From: Streptomyces sp. AC512_CC834
Lineage (GTDB): Bacteria > Actinomycetota > Actinomycetes > Streptomycetales > Streptomycetaceae
NCBI RefSeq assembly: GCF_019049325.1
Contig: NZ_JAGMUO010000065.1
Span: forward strand, 558,001-622,000
Direction: 5' to 3'
Length of the DNA: 64,000 nucleotides
Part shown: positions 23,646-32,255 of the stretch, piece after piece
Position numbering within the stretch: the stretch's first letter is position 1
Layout of the letters: every line of letters starts with the position of its first letter
The notes under the pieces: model-generated
The model's input: the letters and a program-made list of their open reading frames with translations, nothing else
What the model was told of the DNA's origin: nothing
Database searches by the model: none
Program-made: the position numbers and the translations under genes

Positions 23646-26027
23646 ATGAGTCCGGTCAACCCGTTCGACGATGCCGCCACGGCCCGCGTCGTCGTCGACG
23701 ACTCCGGCACCTTGCGGGAGTGGAACGAGGGCGCCCGTCTGCTGCTCGGCCACCCGGCCGCCGAGGTCGTGGGGCGCCCCGCCGCCGACCTGCTCGCCGA
23801 CGGCCGTCACGGCACCCCTCCCGGGCGCGACGACGAACAGTGGAGCGGCACCCTGGCACTGCGGCACCGCGACGGGGGCACCGTGTCGGTGTGGGTGCTC
23901 GCGCACCGCAGACCGGCACCGGACGGCACGCCGGGCACGTGGCTCGCCGTCACTCCGCTGGAGACCGGGCCAGAACCGGAGGAAGACCCGCTGATCAGAG
24001 CGGCCCTCACCCAGTCCCCCTGCGCCATGATGATCTTCGACGACCGGCTTCTGCTGCGCGGGATCAACGACGCCATGGCGCGGCTTGTGGGGCTCCCGTC
24101 CGACCGCGTCCGCGGTCTGCGGGCCACCGACCTCAGCGGCCGGCCGCAGAACGTGGAGCTGGAGCGGCAGATGCGGGACGTGCTGACCTCCGGCCGCCGG
24201 CACGACATGCAGACCCGGCTCAGGGCCGTCGGCGAGAGCCGCGCCCACGCGTGGAACGCCCGGATCGCGCCGCTCACCGACCCCGGCGGCCAGGTCTGCG
24301 GCGTGTGCGTGAGCGCCCACGACTTCACCGAGCAGCACCGCGCCCGGGAACGGCTGCAACTGGTGAACGAGGCCAGCGTGCGCATCGGCAGCACGCTGGA
24401 CGTCACCCGTACCGCCCAGGAGCTGGCGGACGTGTGCGTTCCCGCGCTCGCCGACTTCGTCAGCGTCGACCTGCTGGACCCGCGGGAGCACGGCGGTGAG
24501 CCCGCCACCGTGGTCGAACCGCCGGTCACCCTGCGCCGGACGGCCCACCGGTCGGTCACCGCGGCGGACTGCCCGCCGGTGGCCGAGACCGGACAACTGG
24601 ACGTCTACCCGGCCGGCTCCCCGCAGGCCGAGTGTCTGCTCTCGGGTCAGGCCATCGTGGCCGCCGAGGCCTTCGGCGACCTCGAGCACTGGATGGAGTG
24701 GGACCCGGTCCGCCTGCGGCGGGTGAAGGAGTACGGCGTTCACTCCACGATGTCGGTGCCGCTCCAGGCCCGCGGCACCACACTCGGCGTCGCGGTCTTC
24801 ACCCGTTTCCGGCGTCCCGACCCGTTCACGCACGACGACGTGCTGCTGGCCGAGGAGGTCAGTGCCCGCGCCGCCGTCTGCATCGACAACGCCCGCCGCT
24901 ACAGCCGGGAGCGGGAGGCCACGCTGACTCTCCAGCGCAGCCTGCTGCCCCGGTGGCTGCCGCCCACCGCCGCGGTGGAGGCGGCCTCGCGCTATCTTCC
25001 GGCGGCCCGCTCGGGCGTCGGCGGCGACTGGTTCGACGTCATCCCGCTGTCCGGGATGCGGGTCGCCATGGTCGTCGGGGACGTCGTCGGCCACGGCATC
25101 CAGGCCTCGGCCACCATGGGCCGGCTGCGCACCGCCGTCCGCACCCTCGCCGACATCGACCTGACGCCCGAGGAACTGCTCACCCACCTCGACGACCTGG
25201 TCGTCCGGCTGTCCGAGGAGTCCGGCGACGACCGGGCGGGCGAGGTCGGCGCGACCTGTCTGTACGTGGTGTACGACCCGGTGTCGCGACGCTGCTCCCT
25301 GGCCCGGGCGGGTCATCCGGCGCCCGTCCTGATCCCGCCGGACGAGGCGCCCCAGCAGCTCGAGCTGCCCTCCGGGCCGCCGCTGGGCGTGGGCGGGCTG
25401 CCGTTCGAGTCGGCCGAGCTGGAGCTGCGCGAGGGCAGCGTGCTGGCGCTCTACACCGACGGGCTGGTCGAGAGCCGGGAACGCGACACCGACGAGGGCC
25501 AGGCCCGGCTGCGCGAGGCCCTGGCCGCCCCCGCCGACTCCCTGGACACCGCCTGCGACCGCGTACTGCGCACCCTCCTCCCCTCGGGCAGCGCCGCCGA
25601 CGACGTGGCCCTGCTGCTGGCCCGCACCCGCGGGCTGCCCGCCGGGCAGGTCGCCACCTGGGACATCCCGGCCGACCCGGCACTGGTCGCCCCGGTACGC
25701 AAGCAGGTTCTCGAACAGCTCTCCACCTGGGGCCTGCTGGAGGCGTCCTTCACCGCCGAGCTGGTCGTGAGCGAACTGGTCACCAACGCCATCCGGTACG
25801 GCTCCCCGCCCATCCGGCTCCGGCTGATCCACGACACGGCCACGCTGATCTGCGAGGTCTCCGACACCAGTCACACCGCGCCGCATCTGCGCCGGGCCAA
25901 GACCTGGGACGAGGGCGGGCGCGGCCTGCTGCTGGTCGCCCAGCTCACCCAGCGCTGGGGCAGCAGGCACACGACCGAGGGCAAGACGATCTGGGCCGAG
26001 CTGGCACTGCTCGACGACGCGGAGTGA
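23646..26027 (+). CDS. PAS-PAS-GAF-SpoIIE phosphatase with HATPase (RsbW-like) domain
   Basis: A 793-aa sensor phosphatase/kinase. Two PAS domains (~10-110, TARVVVDDSGTLREWNEG; ~118-235, MMIFDDRLLLRGINDA) are followed by a GAF domain (~245-410), a SpoIIE/PP2C domain (~420-630, GGDWFDVIP, VGDVVGHG, LYTDGLVE) and a C-terminal anti-sigma type HATPase (~650-790, ELVVSELVTNAIRYG, DEGGRGLLLV). The phosphatase and kinase ends act in opposite directions on STAS-domain antagonists, giving a self-contained partner-switch module. ATG at 23646 is preferred (GGAG 8 bases upstream) over the upstream frame start at 23604. There is no transmembrane segment. Its sigma partner is not in the adjacent genes. Confidence 0.93.
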   Translation: MSPVNPFDDAATARVVVDDSGTLREWNEGARLLLGHPAAEVVGRPAADLLADGRHGTPPGRDDEQWSGTLALRHRDGGTVSVWVLAHRRPAPDGTPGTWLAVTPLETGPEPEEDPLIRAALTQSPCAMMIFDDRLLLRGINDAMARLVGLPSDRVRGLRATDLSGRPQNVELERQMRDVLTSGRRHDMQTRLRAVGESRAHAWNARIAPLTDPGGQVCGVCVSAHDFTEQHRARERLQLVNEASVRIGSTLDVTRTAQELADVCVPALADFVSVDLLDPREHGGEPATVVEPPVTLRRTAHRSVTAADCPPVAETGQLDVYPAGSPQAECLLSGQAIVAAEAFGDLEHWMEWDPVRLRRVKEYGVHSTMSVPLQARGTTLGVAVFTRFRRPDPFTHDDVLLAEEVSARAAVCIDNARRYSREREATLTLQRSLLPRWLPPTAAVEAASRYLPAARSGVGGDWFDVIPLSGMRVAMVVGDVVGHGIQASATMGRLRTAVRTLADIDLTPEELLTHLDDLVVRLSEESGDDRAGEVGATCLYVVYDPVSRRCSLARAGHPAPVLIPPDEAPQQLELPSGPPLGVGGLPFESAELELREGSVLALYTDGLVESRERDTDEGQARLREALAAPADSLDTACDRVLRTLLPSGSAADDVALLLARTRGLPAGQVATWDIPADPALVAPVRKQVLEQLSTWGLLEASFTAELVVSELVTNAIRYGSPPIRLRLIHDTATLICEVSDTSHTAPHLRRAKTWDEGGRGLLLVAQLTQRWGSRHTTEGKTIWAELALLDDAE

Positions 26028-26163
26028 GCCCCTCGTTCACCGGGGGCCGTTTCCCGGGCCGCCGTTTCCCGGGCCGTTGGACGGGACACTCGACAGCACA
26101 GGACGTACGGTGCCGCGCCTTGCGGGGACCGTGCGCGAGACCTGACGGGAGTGTGGAGAACCG

Positions 26164-26820
26164 ATGGCGAACACGTCCCAGCCGGTGCGCCGGACGGCCC
26201 TGGTCGCGAGCGCGGTCGCGCTCCTCGGCCTGTTGACCGCCTGCGGCAACGAAAACGCCACGTCGAGCACACCGCGACCCACCAAGGCCGCCCGCACGGC
26301 CGGCTCCGACACCGGCAGCGGAAGCGGCACCGCCACCGCGCCGGCGGTCGGTGCCGCGCCCAGCGACACCGCCGGATCGGCCTCCGCCTCGGCCCGCACC
26401 GACGGCCGCTGCCACACCTCCGAGCTGCGGGCCTCCGTGGGCCGGATGGACCCGGGGGCCGGCCAGCGCAACTTCCCCGTCGTGCTGACCAACACCTCCG
26501 AGCGCACCTGCACGGTGTACGGCTACCCGGGCGCTGCCTTCGTGGACGCGTCCGGCGGGCAGTTGGGTCCGGACCCGGAGCGCACGCCCGCCTCCCCGAA
26601 CACGGTCACGCTGGCGCCCGGCAAGAGCGCGTGGGCCGGGCTGTCGTTCTCCAGCCCGCAGATCAGCGGCGCCCGCACGGCCACTCCGGCGGCGCTGCTC
26701 GTCACCCCGCCGGACGAGCGGGAACCGCTCGAGGTGAAGTGGACGGCCGGCGCGGTCCCGGTGGGCGGCAACGCGTCCTCGGTGTCCGTCACCGCCCTGG
26801 AGCCGGGCACCGGCCCCTGA
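26164..26820 (+). CDS. DUF4232 lipoprotein
   Basis: A 218-aa exported lipoprotein. The signal peptide ends in the lipobox LLTAC (Cys ~27), followed by a Ser/Thr/Ala-rich spacer (~30-75) and a DUF4232 beta-sandwich domain starting at CHTSELRASV and containing the paired VVLTNTSERTCTVYGYPG segment. The two Cys (CHTS and CTVY) probably form a disulfide. DUF4232 proteins are common in actinobacterial cell envelopes; their role is unknown. ATG with GGAG 5 bases upstream. It follows the phosphatase gene in the same direction after 136 bases. Confidence 0.87.
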   Translation: MANTSQPVRRTALVASAVALLGLLTACGNENATSSTPRPTKAARTAGSDTGSGSGTATAPAVGAAPSDTAGSASASARTDGRCHTSELRASVGRMDPGAGQRNFPVVLTNTSERTCTVYGYPGAAFVDASGGQLGPDPERTPASPNTVTLAPGKSAWAGLSFSSPQISGARTATPAALLVTPPDEREPLEVKWTAGAVPVGGNASSVSVTALEPGTGP

Positions 26821-26850
26821 GGCCTGTAGGGGCCGAGCCCGGAAGTCCGC

Positions 26851-26874
26851 GAGACCGGGAGACCGGGAGACCGG
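26851..26874. repeat. Three perfect GAGACCGG units at the convergent gene ends
   Basis: GAGACCGG occurs three times in tandem between the lipoprotein stop (26820) and the aldo/keto reductase stop (26878), ending 3 bases from the latter. Confidence 0.88.
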
Positions 26875-26877
26875 AAG

Positions 26878-27846
26878 TCAGTGACCCGCGATCGGGTGCG
26901 GTGCGTAGGGCCGCTCCAGCTCCTCGATCTCCTTCTCGGTGAGCGTCAGTTCGACCGCCGCCACGGCGTCCTCGACGTGCCCCGGCTTCGACGCGCCGAT
27001 GATCGGAGCGGTCACCCCGTCCTGGTGGAGCAGCCACGCGAGGGCCACCCGGGCGCGCGGGACGCCGCGGTCGCCCGCGATGCGGGTGACGGCCTCGACC
27101 ACGGCACGGTCGCCGTCCTGGTACAGGGTGCTGCCGAAGCTGTCGGTGGCGCTGCGCTCGGTCGCGGTGTCCCAGTCACGGGTGAGGCGGCCGCGGGCGA
27201 GCGGGCTCCAGGGCAGTACGCCGACGCCCTGGTCCGCGCAGAGGGGCAGCATCTCGCGCTCCTCCTCGCGGTAGACGAGGTTGTAGTGGTTCTGCATCGA
27301 CACGAACCTCGTCCAGCCGTGCCGCTCGGCGGTGTACTGCATCTTGGAGAACTGCCAGGCGTACATCGAACTGGCGCCGATGTAGCGGACCTTGCCCGCC
27401 TTGACCAGGTCGTGCAGGGCCTCCATCGTCTCCTCGACCGGCGTGTGCGGGTCGTAGCGGTGGATCTGGTAGAGGTCGACGTAGTCGGTGCCCAGGCGCC
27501 CGAGGCTGTGCTCGATCTCGGTCATGATCGCCTTGCGGGACAGTCCGCCGCCGTTGGGTCCGGACCGCATCCGGCCGTGCACCTTGGTCGCGAGCACGAT
27601 GTCGTCCCGGCGCGCGAAGTCGCCGAGCGCCTTGCCGACGATCTCCTCGCTGGTGCCGTCGGAGTAGACGTTGGCCGTGTCGAAGAAGGTGATGCCGGCC
27701 TCGATCGCCTGCCGGATCAGCGGCCGCGAGGCCTCCTCGTCGAGGGTCCACTCGTGCGTGCCCCGGCCGGGAACGCCGTAGGTCATGCAGCCCAGACAGA
27801 TCCGCGACACGTCCAGGCCCGTCGAACCGAGCTTCACGTACTGCAT
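26878..27846 (-). CDS. Aldo/keto reductase
   Basis: A 322-aa TIM-barrel NADPH-dependent oxidoreductase. The catalytic tetrad is visible: Asp and Tyr in FFDTANVYSDGTSE, Lys in LATKVHG and His in DLYQIHRYDPHTP. The C-terminal NADPH loop is IIGASKPGHVEDA. It resembles the YajO/Tas-type AKRs that reduce aldehydes and small carbonyls; the substrate is not predictable. Start ATG at 27846. The next gene upstream (flavoprotein, same strand) is 78 bases away, so co-transcription is possible. Confidence 0.92.
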   Translation of the reverse strand: MQYVKLGSTGLDVSRICLGCMTYGVPGRGTHEWTLDEEASRPLIRQAIEAGITFFDTANVYSDGTSEEIVGKALGDFARRDDIVLATKVHGRMRSGPNGGGLSRKAIMTEIEHSLGRLGTDYVDLYQIHRYDPHTPVEETMEALHDLVKAGKVRYIGASSMYAWQFSKMQYTAERHGWTRFVSMQNHYNLVYREEEREMLPLCADQGVGVLPWSPLARGRLTRDWDTATERSATDSFGSTLYQDGDRAVVEAVTRIAGDRGVPRARVALAWLLHQDGVTAPIIGASKPGHVEDAVAAVELTLTEKEIEELERPYAPHPIAGH

Positions 27847-27924
27847 CGTTGCTGCTCCTGTCTTCGCCGGTCATCAGTACCAGGGCGAGCGTACGTCTGC
27901 GCGCGGGCGCGGGCTCCGGCCGGG

Positions 27925-28488
27925 TCAGCGGCGTTCGAGCAGGTCCAGGGCCCGCTCCCAGCCGAACTCCGGACGGCCGCCGCGCTCCCCCTCCCCCGCC
28001 TCCCCCGCGTACGGGTCGCCGAAGTGCACGCCCATCCCGCGCAGCCGGGCCAGGCTCTCCCGGTACGCGGGATGGGAGGCCAGCGCGTCGGAGACGCACG
28101 GCAGGACGGCGACGGGGACGCCGAGGCCGCAGGCCTCGCACAGGGTGGCCACGGCGAGGGTGTCGGCCAGGCCCGCGGCCCACTTGTTGACCGTGTTGAA
28201 GGTGGCGGGCGCGACCACGACGGCGTCCGGCGCGGGGAAGGGCCGCGGATCGCCGGGCCGGCGCCAGGCCGAACGTATGGGGCGGCCGGTCAGCGTCTCG
28301 ACGGCCGCCGTGTCGAAGAAGCCGCTCATGGCCACCGGAGTGGCGAAGACGCCGACCTCCCAGCCGCGGTCCCGCGCCGCGGTGATCAGCCCGCCGACGT
28401 CGCGGGCCACGCCGGCGGCGCAGACGACGACGTAGAGGAAGGGATTCAAGGGATTCTGGGCGGTGCCGGTTCCGGCCTGTTCGCTCAC
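27925..28488 (-). CDS. Flavoprotein (HFCD / phosphopantothenoylcysteine decarboxylase-like)
   Basis: A 187-aa protein with the HFCD fold: LYVVVCAAGVARDVGG for FMN binding and APATFNTVNKWAAGLADTLA matching the PASANT and substrate-recognition region. The family oxidatively decarboxylates C-terminal cysteines (EpiD, PPC-DC), and many Streptomyces members are of unknown function. The true Dfp fusion enzyme is larger, so this is a paralogue. GTG start at 28488. A hairpin separates it from the ferredoxin gene upstream, so it is probably its own transcription unit. Confidence 0.82.
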   Translation of the reverse strand: MSEQAGTGTAQNPLNPFLYVVVCAAGVARDVGGLITAARDRGWEVGVFATPVAMSGFFDTAAVETLTGRPIRSAWRRPGDPRPFPAPDAVVVAPATFNTVNKWAAGLADTLAVATLCEACGLGVPVAVLPCVSDALASHPAYRESLARLRGMGVHFGDPYAGEAGEGERGGRPEFGWERALDLLERR

Positions 28489-28506
28489 CCGGGAACCCTA
28501 CTGGGC

Positions 28507-28535
28507 GGACCTCCGGCGGGTGCCGCCGGAGGTCC
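28507..28535 (-). terminator. 13-bp perfect hairpin after the P450-ferredoxin operon
   Basis: GGACCTCCGGCGG (28507-28519) pairs with CCGCCGGAGGTCC (28523-28535) across a 3-base loop, six bases past the ferredoxin stop on the minus strand. Confidence 0.78.
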
Positions 28536-28540
28536 CGGTG

Positions 28541-28741
28541 TCAGCCCACCCGCTCCGAGACGGTGATGGCGCCCACGGGGCACGCCCGGGCCGCCTCCCG
28601 TACCAGTGGGCTGCCGCCGCCGTCCTCCCGGCCGGGCCGGAGCGTGCTGTAGCCGTCGTCGTCCTGGGTGAAGACGTCGGGGGCGGTCAGGGCGCACTGT
28701 CCCGCGCCGATGCAGATGTCCTTGTCGATACCGATACGCAT
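28541..28741 (-). CDS. 3Fe-4S ferredoxin (P450 partner)
   Basis: A 66-aa ferredoxin starting MRIGIDKDICIGAGQCALTA. The cluster Cys are C-x5-C near the N-terminus and a C-terminal ACPVGAI, the pattern of Streptomyces P450-linked 3Fe-4S ferredoxins such as SoyB. It should pass electrons from a ferredoxin reductase to the P450 just upstream. The gene starts 13 bases after the P450 stop with AGGAGGG 8 bases before the ATG, the RBS lying directly at the P450 stop codon. Confidence 0.95.
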   Translation of the reverse strand: MRIGIDKDICIGAGQCALTAPDVFTQDDDGYSTLRPGREDGGGSPLVREAARACPVGAITVSERVG

Positions 28742-28754
28742 GCCGGGAACCCTC

Positions 28755-30044
28755 CTACCAGGCCACGGGGAGTTCCAGCATCCCCTGGATCGTGTCGCCG
28801 GGTTTGAAGGGGATCTCGTCCGGCGGGGCGGCCAGGCGCAGCGTGGGCAGCCTCTCGAAGAGGGTGTGCAGGGCGATCTCGAGTTCGGCGCGGGCCAGGT
28901 TCTGGCCGAGGCACTGGTGGATGCCGAATCCGAAGGAGACGTGATGGCGGGCCGGGCGGTGCCAGTCGAGGGCGTCGGGTTCGGGGTAGCGGGTCTCGTC
29001 GCGGTTGATGACGGAGGTCGAGAAGAGGACCCCGTCGCCGGCCCGGATGGTCTGCCCGTCCACCTCGATGTCCTCGGTGGCCGTCCGCAGCAGCCCGTCC
29101 ACGATCGACAGGACGCGCATCAGCTCCTCGACGGCGCCGGGCAGCAGCGAGGGGTCCTCGCGCAGTTCGGCCAGCCGCGCGGGGTTGCCCAGGAGCGTGA
29201 AGGTGCCCAGCGAGATCATGTTGGCGGTGGTCTCGTGGCCCGCGACCAGCAGGATCACCGCGAACGCGATGAGCTGTTCCCGGTCGATCTCGCCCTCGGT
29301 CAACTGTTGCCTGACCAGGTCGTCCAGCAGTCCGTCGCCGGGTGCCGTCCGCTTGCGGTCGACCAGCTCCCCCAGATACGCCTCCAGTCGGTCACGGGCG
29401 TCCCGGGTGTCGGCGGGCAGGGGGCCGCGCAGCAGCCGGCGGGACTGTTCCTCGAAGAAGTCGTGGTCGGCGTAGGGCACCCCGAGCAGCGCGCAGATCA
29501 CCATCGAGGGCACGGGCAGCGCGAAGGCCGTCACCAGATCGGCGGACGGGCCCTGCGCGATCATCGCGTCGAGGCGTTCGTCGACGATCCGCTGGATGCG
29601 CGGGCGCAGCGCGGCGGCGCGTTTGAGGGTGAACTCCGGGAGCACCATCTTGCGCTGGGCGCGGTGTTCGGGGTCGTCGACGCCGAGCAGGGCGGGCGTG
29701 CGTCCGCGTACGGCGGCCAGCCGCGCCGAGGTCGCGGGGAAGCCGTCGCGGGTGCGGTCGGTCGACAGGCGTTGGTCGGCCAGCAGCCGGCGGGCCTCGG
29801 TGTGTCCGGTCACCAGCCAGGCCGGGCGGCCGTCGAAGAGGGTGATCCGGGCCAGCGGCCGGGCGGCGCGCAGCGGGTCGTAGGCGGCGGGCGGCTGGTA
29901 GGGACAGGTCCGGTCCTGCGGGAAGGCGACGGAGTGCGCCGCGTCCCCGTCCGTCGCCGGGTCCCTGTCCGTTGTCGGGACCCTGTCCGTTGTCGGGTCG
30001 GTGTCCGTTGTCGGGTCGGTGTCCGTCGTGTCGGTGTCCGTCAT
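28755..30044 (-). CDS. Cytochrome P450 (CYP105-like), class I
   Basis: A 429-aa soluble P450. Motifs: I-helix LLVAGHETTANMIS with acid-alcohol pair E-T, K-helix VEELMRVLS (ExxR intact) and the haem loop FGFGIHQCLGQNLARAELE, which resembles CYP105 enzymes that oxidise varied xenobiotics and secondary metabolites. The first ~35 residues are a Thr/Asp repeat (DTDPTTDTDPTTD..) written by a DNA repeat; this is unusual and probably disordered. ATG at 30044 has GAGG 6 bases upstream; ATG at 30086, also behind a GAGG at 6 bases, would add 14 residues. A perfect palindrome covers the upstream region, and the ferredoxin gene follows. Confidence 0.93.
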   Translation of the reverse strand: MTDTDTTDTDPTTDTDPTTDRVPTTDRDPATDGDAAHSVAFPQDRTCPYQPPAAYDPLRAARPLARITLFDGRPAWLVTGHTEARRLLADQRLSTDRTRDGFPATSARLAAVRGRTPALLGVDDPEHRAQRKMVLPEFTLKRAAALRPRIQRIVDERLDAMIAQGPSADLVTAFALPVPSMVICALLGVPYADHDFFEEQSRRLLRGPLPADTRDARDRLEAYLGELVDRKRTAPGDGLLDDLVRQQLTEGEIDREQLIAFAVILLVAGHETTANMISLGTFTLLGNPARLAELREDPSLLPGAVEELMRVLSIVDGLLRTATEDIEVDGQTIRAGDGVLFSTSVINRDETRYPEPDALDWHRPARHHVSFGFGIHQCLGQNLARAELEIALHTLFERLPTLRLAAPPDEIPFKPGDTIQGMLELPVAW

Positions 30045-30431
30045 GGAAGACCTCGCAGACGAAGAGTGCGTCGAGCCGATCTTCATTAGATGCCTCGGGC
30101 ATCTATGGGACGACGCCAAGTTCGGCCAGATCGGTGGCGGGCGCAGACTGGCCGGGGACCACCGCGTCGGAGGGCGACGCAACGGTCCCCCGCGGTCCGG
30201 CGCGCTCGCGTGCCCGCCGGACGTGGCGCGATCGGGCCGCCGGGTGCCCCTCCCCGCCCGCCGTACCTGGCCGAGCGGCACCGTGTGGCGGGCGCCGGGG
30301 CGGACGTGCTCCCTCCGGATGGCCGCGCGGACCCCCGGGTCGAGAAGCCGGATGCGGTAAGGATGGTCGGGTATGGGTCGGCGGCCACACCGGCCGCGGC
30401 CTTGCAACGCGACGATGGGACGGATGCACAC
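30045..30431. promoter_or_regulatory. Divergent promoter region, P450 and F420-type reductase genes
   Basis: 387 bases with no supported gene. It holds the leftward P450 promoter with the palindrome at 30087-30105 and the rightward promoter of the reductase. The stretch 30110-30400 is high-GC and otherwise featureless by eye. Confidence 0.4.
30087..30105 (-). promoter_or_regulatory. Perfect 8-3-8 palindromic operator upstream of the P450
   Basis: TAGATGCC-TCG-GGCATCTA is a perfect inverted repeat 43 bases before the 30044 start codon. Its length and symmetry fit a dimeric repressor of the TetR, GntR or MarR kind. No such regulator gene adjoins it. It also overlaps the RBS of the alternative P450 start at 30086. 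Confidence 0.7.
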
Positions 30432-30881
30432 ATGCCTCTTGACGGCGAGTACGAACCCAGCCCGACGCAGTGGGTGCGCGAACAGGTCGAGCTGTACGAG
30501 AGCTCGGGCGGCACCAAGGGCACGACCCTGAAGGACACCGGTCTGCCCGTCATCGTGCTGACCACCCGGGGCGCGCGGAGCGGCAAGCTGCGCAAGACGC
30601 CGCTGATGCGCGTCGAGCACGAGGGCCGGTACGCCGCGGTCGCCTCCCTGGGCGGGGCTCCCAAGCATCCGGTCTGGTACTTCAACGTGCGGACCGATCC
30701 CCGGGTCGAACTCCAGGACGGCCCGGTGCGGCGGGACATGACGGCCCGTGAGGTCACCGGTGTGGAGAAGGCCGAGTGGTGGGAGCGCGCGGTCGCGGCG
30801 TATCCGTCGTACGCCGACTACCAGAAGAAGACGGGCCGGGAGATCCCCGTCTTCGTCCTGGAACCGGCCGACGGAAGCTGA
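30432..30881 (+). CDS. Deazaflavin (F420)-dependent nitroreductase family protein
   Basis: A 149-aa split-beta-barrel protein of the DDN/FDOR-A type. The core pattern IVLTTRGARSGKLRKTPLMRVEHEGRY binds F420 in this family, followed by ASLGGAPKHPVWYFNV and TAREV..EWWERAVAAYPSYADYQ. It should reduce nitro-aromatic or enone substrates with F420H2, though some members bind lipids or quinones. ATG at 30432 gives the standard length; the frame is open upstream to 30090 without support. No neighbour clearly shares its pathway. Confidence 0.88.
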   Translation: MPLDGEYEPSPTQWVREQVELYESSGGTKGTTLKDTGLPVIVLTTRGARSGKLRKTPLMRVEHEGRYAAVASLGGAPKHPVWYFNVRTDPRVELQDGPVRRDMTAREVTGVEKAEWWERAVAAYPSYADYQKKTGREIPVFVLEPADGS

Positions 30882-31124
30882 ACCGGGCGCGCGGAGGTTT
30901 CCCGGGCCGACGCGCATGGACCGGCACCTGCCGGGAACCCGTCGTTCGGGTCCCGCCGCGTTCCCCCGTCGCGGCGGGGCCTTCCGCTGCCTCGCGCGCG
31001 GGCGATCCCACGACGAATCCGCCGACCGCCTTGCGGGTGGCCACCAGTGCCGACGGCCGAAAACGGGGAACGCCTCTACGAGAGCACCGATGCGAAGAGA
31101 CACGGACGGCGGGAAGGCAGGCCC

Positions 31125-32150
31125 ATGAGTGGTGACGACGCGACGCCCGGGAACAGCGGCTACGGAAGGAAGGCGTTCAAACGGTCCCGGAGTCACTTCG
31201 CGGACCGGATCACGGCGGACGGCCGGGACGGCTGGCCGGTGGAGTCCGGCCGCTACCGGCTGGTGGTGAGCCGTGCCTGTCCGTGGGCGAGCCGGGCGCT
31301 GGTCTCACGGCGGCTGCTCGGTCTGGAGGACGCCCTGTCCCTGGCGATCGCCGACCCGATCCAGGACGACCGGAGCTGGCGGTTCACGCTGGACCCGGAC
31401 GGCCGCGACCCGGTCCTCGGCATCCGCTACCTCAGCGAGGCCTATGACCGGCGGGAGACGGGCTACCCGGGCGGGGTGAGCGTGCCCGCCGTCGTCGACG
31501 TGCCCAGCGGCGCGCTCGTGACCAACGACTACCAGCGCATCACGCTCGACCTGGCTACGGAGTGGGCCTCCCTGCACCGGCCGGGTGCGCCCGATCTGTA
31601 TCCGCACGCCCTGCGCGACGAGATCGACGAGGTGATGGCGGCGGTCTACGAGGACGTCAACAACGGCGTGTACCGGGCGGGCTTCGCGACGGGCCAGGAG
31701 GAGTACGAGGCCGCGTGCGCGGGCGTGTTCCGGCGGCTGGAGCAGTTGACGCCCCGGCTGGAACGGCGGCGCTACCTGGTCGGTGACACGATCACGGAGG
31801 CCGACATCCGGCTGTTCACGACGCTGGTCCGCTTCGACGCCGCCTACCACGGCCACTTCAAGTGCAACCGCTGGAAGCTGACGGAGAACCCGGTGCTGTG
31901 GGGGTACGTCCGCGATCTGTTCCAGACCCCCGGCTTCGGGGACACCGTCGACTTCGACCACATCAAGCGCCACTACTACCAGGTGCACACCGGCATCAAC
32001 CCGACCGCCGTCGTGCCCCTGGGCCCGGACCTGACCGGCTGGCTCACCCCCCATCACCGCCAGGAGCTGGGCGGCCGGCCGTTCGGCGACGGCACCCCGC
32101 CGGGGCCCGTCCGGGCCGACGAGGAGATACCGGTGCGGGGCAGGCCCTGA
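31125..32150 (+). CDS. Glutathionyl-hydroquinone reductase-like (YqjG/ECM4) GST-fold protein
   Basis: A 341-aa GST-superfamily enzyme. The thioredoxin-fold part has the active site R-x-C-P-W-A (SRACPWASRALV) and the C-terminal helical part has LVGDTITEADIRLFTTLVRFD. These enzymes reduce glutathionyl-hydroquinones using the CPWA cysteine. Streptomyces make mycothiol instead of glutathione, so the natural thiol is probably mycothiol or the role differs. ATG at 31125 with GGAAGG upstream; the frame open from 31047 is not supported. The gene end is followed by CTCATC repeats. Confidence 0.9.
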   Translation: MSGDDATPGNSGYGRKAFKRSRSHFADRITADGRDGWPVESGRYRLVVSRACPWASRALVSRRLLGLEDALSLAIADPIQDDRSWRFTLDPDGRDPVLGIRYLSEAYDRRETGYPGGVSVPAVVDVPSGALVTNDYQRITLDLATEWASLHRPGAPDLYPHALRDEIDEVMAAVYEDVNNGVYRAGFATGQEEYEAACAGVFRRLEQLTPRLERRRYLVGDTITEADIRLFTTLVRFDAAYHGHFKCNRWKLTENPVLWGYVRDLFQTPGFGDTVDFDHIKRHYYQVHTGINPTAVVPLGPDLTGWLTPHHRQELGGRPFGDGTPPGPVRADEEIPVRGRP

Positions 32151-32174
32151 CCCGGGACCGGCCGCCCGCAAACC

Positions 32175-32210
32175 CTCACCCTCATCCTCATCCTCATCCT
32201 CATCCTCACC
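32175..32210. repeat. Six tandem CTCAYC units after the GST-like gene
   Basis: CTCACC, four perfect CTCATC units and CTCACC lie 25 bases after the stop at 32150, between the GST-like and DUF4235 genes. Confidence 0.88.
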
Positions 32211-32255
32211 CGCTCCCGCATTCTCGATCAGCGCACACGACGCAAGGGGATCCGC

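Noticed and set aside
30086..31196. N-terminal extension of the CYP105-like P450 frame to 31196
   Set aside because: Crosses the divergent promoter and F420 reductase gene; real starts with RBS lie at 30044 or 30086.
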